From NCBI GenBank assembly GCA_037178625.1, contig CM074127.1, positions 2,356,001-2,420,000 on the forward strand: 64,000 bases of DNA, written 5' to 3'. Numbering within the stretch: position 1 is the first letter of the stretch; every line of letters starts with the position of its first letter. The notes beneath the pieces were generated by a model. It was not told the origin of the DNA and searched no databases. It worked only from the letters and a program-made list of their open reading frames with translations. Source of the stretch: Skeletonema tropicum (lineage: Eukaryota > Bacillariophyta > Thalassiosirophyceae > Thalassiosirales > Thalassiosiraceae). Below are positions 10,067-18,930 of this stretch, piece after piece. Position numbers and translations under genes: made by a program.

Positions 10067-10861
10067 ATGCTTTATTTCCAATTATTACTGCTTCTCCTTG
10101 GACTAGTGCTGCAGCCAGTGATGTGTTTCACGGCATATGTTATGCGTCATGGACAAACCGACGCAAACGCAAATGAAATTGAGCAAGGCTCGGCAGATTT
10201 CTCGCGTCTAACTGATCTGGGCAAGGAACAAGCCATTAATGCATATCGAGCTCTTGCCGAAAAACGCATTACATCCATTTATACATCGCCACTCACCCGT
10301 GCAAGGCAGACACTTGAACAGCTACGGCAAGCAGATGCGTCTTCTGCCAAGACGGTACTACCGTCATCAGATCTTATATTGAATGATTTGAGAGAGATTG
10401 ATCAATATGACTGGCAAGGTCAGAGCTACTCTGAGCTGCGTAGACAGTTTCCAGAATCATGGAGGGCATGGGAAAAGGGGATCCCTGATGAAATGAAGGT
10501 TTTGGAAACAGCAACTGATATCGTTCATTATCCAATGTTGGAAATGTGGGAGAGGGCAGATCGTGTTTGGAATGAGATTTTAGATTTAGAGAAAAAGCAA
10601 CAGCAAGATGGTGGTGATGATCATGAGATGGAAAGAAAAGTATTGATTGTTGCTCATGGAAACATAGGACAGGCCCTACTCGGCTGCGCATTGGGCTTTG
10701 ATGCCTCGAGGTTTAATGATGAAGGATCCGTGTTTGGAAATTGCGGCATGGCAGAGATAGAGTTTCTGGATCTTGATACTAGTCCTCGAAAGATTGCCAA
10801 ACGATGGCGATGGCAATGGCCAGTGCCTTCGGCATGGTCTTCAAATACAAATTTAAGCTAG
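10067..10861 (+). CDS. Histidine phosphatase (phosphoglycerate-mutase-like) with signal peptide
   Basis: Single exon, 264 residues from the ATG at 10067; the upstream extension begins at GTG. The N-terminus is a clear signal peptide (FQLLLLLLGLVLQPVMC) followed at once by Phe and by the catalytic RHG motif (YVMRHGQTDAN). Other family marks: a TSPLTRARQT segment providing the second phosphate-pocket Arg, LREIDQYDWQG containing the acidic residue, and VLIVAHGNIGQALLG supplying the second catalytic His. It belongs to the branch of small phosphatases (alpha-ribazole or phosphoglycerate phosphatase type); the substrate cannot be read from sequence. Location is probably the secretory pathway or outside the cell. 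Although Phe follows the cleavage site as in plastid precursors, no transit peptide fits before the catalytic core. Divergent from radA. Confidence 0.82.
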   Translation: MLYFQLLLLLLGLVLQPVMCFTAYVMRHGQTDANANEIEQGSADFSRLTDLGKEQAINAYRALAEKRITSIYTSPLTRARQTLEQLRQADASSAKTVLPSSDLILNDLREIDQYDWQGQSYSELRRQFPESWRAWEKGIPDEMKVLETATDIVHYPMLEMWERADRVWNEILDLEKKQQQDGGDDHEMERKVLIVAHGNIGQALLGCALGFDASRFNDEGSVFGNCGMAEIEFLDLDTSPRKIAKRWRWQWPVPSAWSSNTNLS

Positions 10862-11182
10862 AGATAGATAGAGGATAATGATTCCATATGATGGAGTAGC
10901 AGCTAGGTGAGGAAGGGGAGAGTGAAGAGAGTCCTGCAACTTTTTGTACTGATTCCTTGCGTAGCCCTACTTAAAACGAAAAACGGAAAAGCACTTGCTC
11001 TCCTCCTCTCCAGATTTCAAATCGAAGAGAGCTCTACTATGTAACTGTCTGTGCTCTTTATTCTGCGGCAGTGTACTTCGTCGTACAACGAGTTTGGTGA
11101 TAGCTCTCTCCACTATCTAGTATCACGCCAGAGCACGCTTGTGGTTTTATGTTAGCACGCACCGCTTCAGTTGGAAGGTACA
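10862..11182. other. Intergenic region before the second PHD gene
   Basis: A 321-bp gap holding the 3' end of the phosphatase gene and the promoter and leader of the next gene on the same strand. No open frame, RNA gene or repeat was seen. Confidence 0.4.
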
Positions 11183-12925
11183 ATGAACCAATCCGTCAAG
11201 GAAGAATTTTCTTCGCCATCAGAAGATGGAGTGGGAATCTCAACCGATAATGCTGCCGAAAATGAGGATGATTGTATTCCATTTGGCGGTGTTTATTCCA
11301 TACTAACAAACTATAGAGAGAAGAACGGTGGCCTTGACATACCGAGAACAGATGCAGCGATTAGCCGCCTAGTTCCAGCTCTGAATAAGATCGGCTTTGC
11401 TCAAGTGCCATCACAACACATGCCAGCAAATCAAGCTAACGATAAAAAACAATCCGCTTCGGCCAGTGATGAACCAAAAAAAGCTGCAGTTGCACCAGTC
11501 AAAAAGGAAGTACTACAAGATGTACCTGAAGTGGCGCCAGCAGCAACAGCAACATCAAATGCATCGACAACACCAACAACAGCAACAGCAGCAGCAACAA
11601 CATCAACAAACACGGGCGATATGGGAGCAAGTGCTACAAAGATAAAAGGAAGGTGCGATATTTGTGAGAAGAAGGATGGATTCAGAGGATATAATCTTCA
11701 AAAATGCAAAGTATGCGGTTTGACTGTACACGAGCGATGCTACGGACTGACCTTGACAAAATCAAAAAACTTGGACTTTGTCTGCAAAGCGTGTGCAGCT
11801 ATCGGTACAAACGTCGAGGTGAATAAACCATCCATCCTTGGTGCGTCTAGCAGCTCGAAAGAACAGATAAGAGTTCAAGAACGACCGACAGAATGTGTTC
11901 TTTGCGATGTTCATGATGGAATACACGCAATGCATCCATTATTTGATACTCATGGCCCCGAAGGTCGACAGCTTGTCATATCATCTAAAGGAGGGAATGC
12001 TAATAGGAAATTAGCTTGGGTCCATACGTTGTGTGCCAACTTTATTTGCAGTAAAACTGGAGGTAGTGTGTATGGTTGTTATGGTGACGATGGCAGGTAT
12101 GAAGATGATAGTGACAAGGAATATACCAATGAACAGAACGAAGTTAGATTCTATGCAATGGCCACAAAAGAAAACGGAAAAGAAACTCCATGGTCGAAGA
12201 CCATTACAGTTAATCGCAGGGATCTCAAGTGCTCTATTTGCGGGAAGAGAGATAACTCGGGTGGCTCTCTCAGAATTCCATTGCAATGCTGTGCGAATGA
12301 TGAAAAGGAGCTTGTTGATTTCAAAAGACGACATAGGGATACGTCAGAATGCTTTGTAGGAATGCATGTGGGTTGTGCGAGATGGAAAGACGACCCACCT
12401 ATTGTGTATGGGAGAAAGTGCAAGATGTGCTATTTCTTTGACGGTGATGATAATGATGTCTTGCATGATGATCCTCAGCTTGCTTGTTATTGCAGATATC
12501 ATGCTGAGGAGATCATCGCGAACAATCCAAAATATAGACAAATGGGCAATAGCCCGAGTAGGAAGGTACCGAAGGTAGCAAAGAAACCAAATTCTCCTGC
12601 CGCCGCTAGAAAGCGTCATGGCACGAACAAAGCTGAGAAAAGGAATTTTGATCACCAAGCCAGCTTCAAGAGGAGCATGACTGTCATCGGGAATGGACGG
12701 AAGAGGGGAAAGGCTGAAAAGAAGCGCAAGTTTGGCGATTCTGACGAGTCTCGGCCCAAGAGACCAAGGAATGATGATAACGGAGCACAAGAATCTAGTC
12801 CAGTGTTCAATGCGCAAGGACGGTCTAGCAGGATCTTATCACAGACTGTCCCACCTGGACTAAAGCGCTCAATAGAAGAGGAAGGCCAGCTCCAAAACAA
12901 GAGATTTAAGTCGGAGGAGAACTAG
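11183..12925 (+). CDS. PHD / extended-PHD zinc finger protein, paralogue of 5707-7490
   Basis: Single exon, 580 residues from ATG 11183 (the frame extends to a TTG at 11171). The N-terminal 75 residues contain a helical block (IPFGGVYSILTNYREKNGG...RLVPALNKIGF). A Thr/Ala/Gln-rich linker with CAA/CAG runs follows. Then a PHD-like finger (CDICEKKDGFR...CKVCGLTVHERCYG...CKAC), the first ePHD half (ECVLCDVHDGIHAMHPLFD...AWVHTLCAN) and the second half (CSICGKRDNSGGSLRIPLQC...GMHVGCARWKDDPP...CYCRYHAEE). The C-terminus is long and basic (KKPNSPAAARKRH, GNGRKRGKAEKKRKF), probably a nuclear signal. Matching motifs (TNVEVNKPS against TTVEVNVPS; both AWVHTLCA and MHVGCARW) show common descent with the gene 4 kb upstream, but it lacks the TFIIS-N and Tudor-like parts. 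Likely a chromatin reader. Confidence 0.8.
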   Translation: MNQSVKEEFSSPSEDGVGISTDNAAENEDDCIPFGGVYSILTNYREKNGGLDIPRTDAAISRLVPALNKIGFAQVPSQHMPANQANDKKQSASASDEPKKAAVAPVKKEVLQDVPEVAPAATATSNASTTPTTATAAATTSTNTGDMGASATKIKGRCDICEKKDGFRGYNLQKCKVCGLTVHERCYGLTLTKSKNLDFVCKACAAIGTNVEVNKPSILGASSSSKEQIRVQERPTECVLCDVHDGIHAMHPLFDTHGPEGRQLVISSKGGNANRKLAWVHTLCANFICSKTGGSVYGCYGDDGRYEDDSDKEYTNEQNEVRFYAMATKENGKETPWSKTITVNRRDLKCSICGKRDNSGGSLRIPLQCCANDEKELVDFKRRHRDTSECFVGMHVGCARWKDDPPIVYGRKCKMCYFFDGDDNDVLHDDPQLACYCRYHAEEIIANNPKYRQMGNSPSRKVPKVAKKPNSPAAARKRHGTNKAEKRNFDHQASFKRSMTVIGNGRKRGKAEKKRKFGDSDESRPKRPRNDDNGAQESSPVFNAQGRSSRILSQTVPPGLKRSIEEEGQLQNKRFKSEEN

Positions 12926-12939
12926 TACTGCGTTTAAAT

Positions 12940-15132
12940 TTATGGTGCCTCTATCATCTGAGTTGGAGGATTCATTGCTTCTACTTCTTCCAAGCTTAAC
13001 AGAACCTCTTTCAATTTGTTTTGATCAACTGGTTGTGACATAACGCGTAAGAAATGCTTGACTTGCGCAATTGCCATATCTGTACTAAGATTTAGTTGCC
13101 CATCCCCCAAAAATTGCAAAATCCATTTTGGTAACTTCGTTCTCTTGTCGTGTCGGTTGTATCGACTATCAGCGAATATCATCAACCCATAATCAATTTT
13201 ACTTCGAATAACTCGCCCAACGCATTGCGAAGCCTGACGTAGCGCATCAAAGTTCAGGAAGTCCTGCTCGCGAATTTGATAGTTCGTCTGCAAATATTCA
13301 AGCCTTGCTCGCAAAATGTGGCTAAGAGTGTATTGGAAAGGTACTCCAAACATGATCACTGCCCGACCGTAGTGACGGTCGAAATTAATTCCTTCGGAAA
13401 CCTTTCCTCGAGCGACAGATAAAAATACTGCTCCTCGTCCTGAATCACATGCTTTTCGAAAGTTATCCAGGGCAAGTGTTGTTTCAACGACATCCTTGGT
13501 CTCGATGAATACTAGCTTTGACTTTGTAAGTTGCCTCAAAATACCCATCCCATCCCACTCACTAATAATAGACTCCATGTAGCTATATGATGTGAAGAAG
13601 GCAACGACTCCATCAGGTATGGAGCTACACAGCTCCACAAGCATCGACCCATAGTTACGAACTACACCCATGTCTCCTCTGTCATCAAATTTGGTGGATA
13701 CCGGCAGCTGGTCAGATCCTCTTGTGATTACCAGTGGTCGGATACAAGGGCGGAATGTAGACATGTTGAATGACTCCGATACACGAGGTTCAAATTGTAA
13801 AAGTTTGGGATACAAATCAATCGGTGACAGAGTCCCAGATGTAATGATGACACTCCCGAATCGTTTGAAGAGAGGAGCAATTGCCAATGATGCATCGAGA
13901 CAAGCTAATTGAATAACTGGATCAGACGCTCCTGGAATTGATGATCCGTTTGGCTCCATGATAATAGCAAATCGTGGTAACCCCTCCGAGTAAGTCGCAA
14001 CTAATGATGCGAAGTCAGCGACATCAGTCAACGCGTTGAAGTCATCCAGGTTGGGGACTTGAAGCGTTCGGAGCAAGGATGACAAGCGAGAATACGCAAA
14101 CTTTAAAGGCTTGGCCTCTAACGATGTTGTGGTGATCATACGATGCAGAAAGGCAAGTGGCGTTTCGCTAATAACTCCTCCCCGTGGACCAGCAACAGTT
14201 CGTAATCGGGTTTTGAGGTGTTCAACAATCTTCTTCATAAAACTGATGAAATGTTCAGCCCGACGGATGTTACCGGGCACAGCTTCATTGATGACATCTG
14301 GGCTCAAGACATTGCTCGCAAAACCAGCCTCATTTGCAGACGCCTCAAGTAATCCTTGATCGACAAGGCCATTGACCAAATTTTGGTACTCTCTTTGCAA
14401 TCTTTCGCTATCTGAGGCTTTCAATCTGCTAACTTCACTCGAAAGTCTCCCCAAGGATCTTGTGGCCTGGTCTAAATTCCGATCATTGACCGTAACCGAT
14501 AGAGCTTCTATACATACACCTATAATTCAAAAGCAAATAAATGGGTAAAGGTTGTTTCAACAGAACGTGAACGCATTCAGCTTGTCAGTGAGGGAAATTA
14601 GGTATAAGCATTCATAAAACTCACTATCAATATTGTGTGCTTCGTCAAAAACGATGATGGATTCTGACTCCAACTCTTTGGACACCATCTTTGCCACTTT
14701 CGGATCCAACATGTACTGGTAGTTGAAAACAAGCACCGTTGCGTGATTGATTGCTTGTCGCGTCAAATAATATGGACACCAATTCTTCCCCTTGCCCCAT
14801 TTCTTCAGCTCTTCTAAATCATACACCCCCGAGGGCATGGATGTTGCCTCACCTGCAGCCTGGAACCCATCAAAATATTGACACGTCTCGACTGTTTGAT
14901 CTGTTTTCGCCCGCTCCAAAGCCCATGGTGCAGTCATCGAACGGCATGCAGCATCAATTCCCTCCCTATCACTTTCGCGTAGGACTCTTTCGTGAATACA
15001 CATGTTACGACGGGATGAGAGGCAAAGTGCAAGCGCGCCGCTTCCTCCTGCTCCACCATCATAAGGGATTGGACCCATATTTTCTTTCTGACCGCTCTGC
15101 TTTGGGCCATAAATTCGTTTGCGTTTCCTGAC

Positions 15133-15167
<35 letters not shown>

Positions 15168-15576
15168 GCTGCTGCGTATTATTATTAGTGGATGTAACTG
15201 ATTCCTCAACATCCATCATGGAGACATCCCCCGCTTGTTGTGTGTTTCTAGCATCAGCAGCGGCTGCAGCCTCTCGATCCAACCTCAGCTGTTCTGATCT
15301 GTAACTAAATACAGTCCCCAACTCTTCCATAACACTGTTCATCTCCGGCACAGTACGCGTGCAATAGACCAACTTGCCACAATTCGGATGCGCCAATTGA
15401 TATGATGTGATAAGACTCAGCAGGCACACTGTCTTTCCCGTGCCCGTGGGCATCTCCAATAGGCAGTGACCGCCCGCGTCGAGGGTTTGCTTTATGGACC
15501 GCATGTATTGATATTGCTCGAGGTAGATGCGGTCGTATGGAAAGAAGACCTCGAGGCCCTCTAGATTGAACCTCAT
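12940..15576 (-). CDS. XPD: TFIIH DNA helicase XPD/Rad3 (ERCC2)
   Basis: Exons 14625-15576 and 12940-14519; the 105-bp intron joins HNIDS to VCIEALSVTV, exactly as in the family. About 843 residues, longer than the usual 760 or so. Start set at ATG 15576 (MRFNLEGLEVFFPYD), where family members begin, although the frame opens 13 codons earlier. Walker A is MPTGTGKTVCLL; the four iron-sulfur Cys lie in RRNMCIHER, DAACRSMTA, VETCQYFDG and NWCPYYLTR; the DEAH box is VFDEAHN; C-terminal motifs are SVARGKVSEGINF and QCVGRVIRS. XPD is the 5'-3' helicase of TFIIH, used in nucleotide excision repair and structurally in transcription initiation. Oddity: 60-70 residues with an Asn/Gln run (CAA repeats at about 15130-15170) are inserted between helicase motif Ia and the Fe-S domain. 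Its stop is 15 bp from that of the PHD gene (tail-to-tail). Confidence 0.95.
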
Positions 15577-15916
15577 GGTTGCAATAAAAATACAATTATT
15601 GATACTGAAACGCAATCTGCGGTGGCCTGCACTAAATCTAACGCAGCGGGGTTACTATAATCATGAAGAAACTCAGCTCAGTAGCAGTGCTCTCAGTAGC
15701 GACGAAATCCGAGGTCAATATTATCTACGTTGTTCTCTAGCTCCTATTCCTGTAGACGATGTTCAACATACTGAGATCAAGCCGCAAGCCGTGGTCGGTG
15801 GTCGGTTGATGATTGAAAAAAAGTTTATCATCATCAATAAGCAAAAGATGTGATGGTCTTTTGGCGGGAGCGATAGCGCGAGCATTTTGCCTCTCACAAC
15901 TCTCAAGTCTCAAGCA
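15577..15916. promoter_or_regulatory. Divergent promoter region of XPD and the unknown conserved gene
   Basis: A 340-bp gap between two genes reading outward. No clear element was identified. Confidence 0.35.
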
Positions 15917-17026
15917 ATGAGCAATGCATCAGCAGTAGATCCTATCCGATCAGCAGAGATAGTTGTGATTGCAGCCGTCATGTCAGCAGCAGAGATAATA
16001 CAGCATTCAGTGTTCTTACACATTCCACTTCATAACTCAGCATTAGCATCGCCATTTTCTCCTAACAGATGTTGCAGTTTGTTGATCATACAATGCCATT
16101 CGGATGGAGTGATGTGGAAGGGATTGGTTCCTCTTTTGATGGGCGAACAAGATCAAGATAATGCATCAGATCAAGATAATGCATCAGTTGACATGAAATA
16201 TATCGCTTTGAAACTGCTGATACAGCATTTTAATGATAACATACTACGAATTGACATGGATCACACAAATAGTTCAGATGATGGGGTTAACATCATAAAT
16301 GACCAGAATCAATCTGATCAAGGTGACTGGATAACGGACCAAATCAATATGGTGATGAAAGATTATAGCAGAAATATATGGTCTAACCAGAGAACACGGC
16401 ATAATCTAGCAGTGGTCATACTTCCGCCAAATCCACTTCATAAATGCCATACATACTCACGGATGCCATCCTCTTCGCCAACTTCACTTTTTGCTGGTCG
16501 TCTGATCTACAACGAAAACACTCTCATTCGTCTAACATCAATGTCAGCTTACATATCTACAATGGGTGGGGGCTTCTTCCTCTGTCGCTATCTTTCTACA
16601 GCAGTGACAATGGCAAGACAACAGTGTCGTATCGCTCTTATACGTGGTGATGAAGAGATGGCTTTTAAATGTAGGATCAACGAAGGCTATTGTTATATCC
16701 ATGCAGGGAAATTGAATCGAGGGAAGAAGATTATCAAACTCGTGCTATATGATGTTGCAAAACGGCAAAAACAAAAGTACGGGACGGACTGGAAGCTATC
16801 ATTGGAACATGAGGAGTCAGAACTCACTCATACTTCCGATAGAGAGCTAAGTGAGCTCACGGTAATTCGAAACATGTGCACAAGTGCGTTGAGATTTGCA
16901 AATCTGATCAAACAACAAAAGTTACAGGAGGCGGCATCCAAAGATGAATCACAAGACTGCTTATCTGCGACACATGATGACTTTCAGAGAATTAGAGTTG
17001 TAAAGAATAGAATCTGGAATCCATGA
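15917..17026 (+). CDS. Conserved-looking protein of unknown function, possibly TPR-like
   Basis: Single exon, 369 residues from ATG 15917 (the open frame begins 30 bases earlier at TTG). The C-terminal half looks conserved: a segment around NPLHKCHTYSRM, then RLTSMSAYISTMGGGFFLC, then paired amphipathic helices (CRYLSTAVTMARQQCRIAL, MAFKCRINEGYCYIHAGKL) with the spacing of TPR-like hairpins. It reminded me of an uncharacterised eukaryotic family (DUF4807), from memory and unverified. Residues about 85-100 carry an exact in-frame duplication (DQDNAS twice; DNA copies at 16151-16168 and 16169-16186). The middle is Asn/Asp-rich. No catalytic motif, signal peptide or certain membrane segment was seen. 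Function unknown. Confidence 0.6.
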   Translation: MSNASAVDPIRSAEIVVIAAVMSAAEIIQHSVFLHIPLHNSALASPFSPNRCCSLLIIQCHSDGVMWKGLVPLLMGEQDQDNASDQDNASVDMKYIALKLLIQHFNDNILRIDMDHTNSSDDGVNIINDQNQSDQGDWITDQINMVMKDYSRNIWSNQRTRHNLAVVILPPNPLHKCHTYSRMPSSSPTSLFAGRLIYNENTLIRLTSMSAYISTMGGGFFLCRYLSTAVTMARQQCRIALIRGDEEMAFKCRINEGYCYIHAGKLNRGKKIIKLVLYDVAKRQKQKYGTDWKLSLEHEESELTHTSDRELSELTVIRNMCTSALRFANLIKQQKLQEAASKDESQDCLSATHDDFQRIRVVKNRIWNP

Positions 17027-17198
17027 CCATAACAGCTAGCTATTGTTAGGTATGTTGCTTTCTGTTTGTCGTTTTTCATCGTTTGTTGGTGGATTCTGAG
17101 TATGTTGTGTGCAGACATACAAATCTGATAGTGTTTACATGGGTTGTTAAGCACTTCTTCTCTTACTCTCACCCAATTGTTACTTAAAATTGTTACTT

Positions 17199-17672
17199 TT
17201 AGTAGCCAAGCAACTTCTTGCCCTTGTCAGAAGTGAAATCTAGACCTGGAATCTTAAGTTGCGGTGGTCTATCTTCGCCCTTTACGACAGTAGTTGTGCC
17301 AAGGATGCCAGTTTCACCATTCTCACTGCTCACGCTTCCTGATAACCCATCTTTCCGATCAGTTTGTGCGCAATAGTCTGAGCAACTGCTTTGACAGTAC
17401 TCGGGATCCTTTGGAGCTATCAGCTTGCAGTTTTTGAGACAGTCCGTGAAGCAATCTGGAGCTGCGGCATTCGCAGAATGAGTATTTGCAAACAAAATAG
17501 CTGCAAAGGAACTGGCTGTTGTTGTGAGGAAGGTACGACGTCCATCGATAGTTGCTGCAGTAGAGGGGCAATCATTGATTATTGGCGTTGAGGATTTACC
17601 TCCTGAGAATGCCGATGATTGCACTATTAGGAGCGAACCCAATACAGTGATGAAGCGACGATCCATTACCAT
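17199..17672 (-). CDS. Cys-rich thylakoid-lumen protein with bipartite plastid and Tat signals
   Basis: Single exon, 157 residues. Three targeting parts can be read in order. First, an ER-type signal peptide (RRFITVLGSLLIVQ) ending SSAF, the diatom ASAFAP-type plastid motif. Then a short Ser/Thr-rich transit-like stretch. Then a twin-Arg thylakoid signal (GRRTFLTTTASSFAAILFA) ending in SANA-A. The mature part, about 85 residues, has a six-Cys cluster (CFTDCLKNCKLI, YCQSSCSDYC), probably disulfide-bonded or metal-binding in the oxidising lumen. A similar Cys pattern is remembered from small lumen proteins of plants and algae, but no name is certain. The twin Arg suggests delivery by the plastid Tat pathway. 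The gene is tail-to-tail with the unknown gene and divergent from TatD. Confidence 0.82.
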   Translation of the reverse strand: MVMDRRFITVLGSLLIVQSSAFSGGKSSTPIINDCPSTAATIDGRRTFLTTTASSFAAILFANTHSANAAAPDCFTDCLKNCKLIAPKDPEYCQSSCSDYCAQTDRKDGLSGSVSSENGETGILGTTTVVKGEDRPPQLKIPGLDFTSDKGKKLLGY

Positions 17673-17926
17673 GGTGCAGAGTAGAGTAGAGAGAGTGTAG
17701 GGTTAGGGTATGAGCAAATTTTTATCATGGTCGACTGACGCGTTCTCTCTTTCCCCGTGATGTCTCATGACACATCGTACACATCATGGGAAAATAATTC
17801 AACACCTCCGCCACCGGCCACACCGATGCCAGATGCCAGCTACCAGATGCCAGCCATGGCAATCAACAGCACTCTAGAGAGGGCCAGATTGCTCTGCGAG
17901 GCAGGAGATAGATAGGCAAGCTTAGA

Positions 17927-18868
17927 ATGAAGTTGTTCGATGCTCATAGCCATATGCATATGGGCCCACGAGGGCTTGTTGTGCCATCTGCTGTTGAACA
18001 AACGCCATTTACCTTCGATGGCGCCGCGATTATGTCTACACATCCAAGAGATTATACCAAAGTAGATTCCATTGTTTCTGGCCTGAGAGACAGAGATTGT
18101 ACAGCAGTGCCTTGCTACGGTATACATCCTTGGTTCCTATATGATGTGTTAACTTCTGAAGAAGAAGTACATTGGCTTCGAGAGCTGAAGCAACGCCTTA
18201 TAAGTCACTCTGACGCAATTGTCGGTGAAATAGGTCTCGACGGGAACCGATGGGTTGAAGTAGAACAATCGGATACAACACAAGATAGTATATGGAAACG
18301 AGAACGAGTTTTAGCATGTCCAATGGAACTACAGAGAAAAGCTTTTGAGGAACAGCTCATCCTTGCTGTGGAGTTACAAAGACCTGTGAGCATTCATGTC
18401 GTGAGTGCATGGGGTGAGCTGTTTGCTGCATTCGATAGTGTATGCGCAAGAATGAAGCACAAGTATGACCAGATGGAAGTGGAAGTGAAGGATGGACAGA
18501 GAAAGAGACGAAAAACAAAACCAAAATTGTTGCCACCAAAAATATACTTTCATGCGTTTTCGGGTAAGTTAGGAGCGCTTCCGTCAATTCGATCTGCATG
18601 TACCAAAGGTAACATTCCCTTCGAAGATGTCTATTTTGGATTCCCGCCTGCTATTAAGAATTTCTACGCTCCAAAAACACCAAAGATCATGAAAGAAATC
18701 GGAATTAGTCAGCTGCTTCTTGAGACGGATTTGGAGGATGCCACAAATGCATGGGATGATTTGAAGAGAGGAGTAGCTGGAATATCAGAAGCTCTGAACA
18801 TAACTGAGGCGGAAGTTGCGAGTAAAACTTATGAAAATGCTCACAGGTTCTACTTTGGACCAGGGTAG
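17927..18868 (+). CDS. TatD-family metal-dependent nuclease
   Basis: Single exon, 313 residues. Metal ligands of the TatD TIM-barrel amidohydrolase fold appear in order: FDAHSHMH at the N-terminus, VGEIGLDG (Glu), SIHVVSAWG (His), YFHAFSGK (His) and LLLETDLED (Asp near the C-terminus). The family includes 3'-5' deoxyribonucleases acting in DNA repair, quality control or apoptosis. The middle carries a basic insert (KDGQRKRRKTKPK) absent from bacterial members and possibly a nuclear signal. No organelle targeting sequence is visible. Length is normal to slightly long (bacterial TatD about 260). Convergent with the S28 peptidase gene. Confidence 0.88.
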   Translation: MKLFDAHSHMHMGPRGLVVPSAVEQTPFTFDGAAIMSTHPRDYTKVDSIVSGLRDRDCTAVPCYGIHPWFLYDVLTSEEEVHWLRELKQRLISHSDAIVGEIGLDGNRWVEVEQSDTTQDSIWKRERVLACPMELQRKAFEEQLILAVELQRPVSIHVVSAWGELFAAFDSVCARMKHKYDQMEVEVKDGQRKRRKTKPKLLPPKIYFHAFSGKLGALPSIRSACTKGNIPFEDVYFGFPPAIKNFYAPKTPKIMKEIGISQLLLETDLEDATNAWDDLKRGVAGISEALNITEAEVASKTYENAHRFYFGPG

Positions 18869-18930
18869 ATTGAATTTCTTTTCATACATTATTCTTACAT
18901 AAATTAATTGAGATCATTCATCTTGCATGT

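Noticed and set aside
15119..15304. Plus-strand frame with a long Cys run
   Set aside because: It is the antisense of the poly-Gln tract in XPD exon 1.
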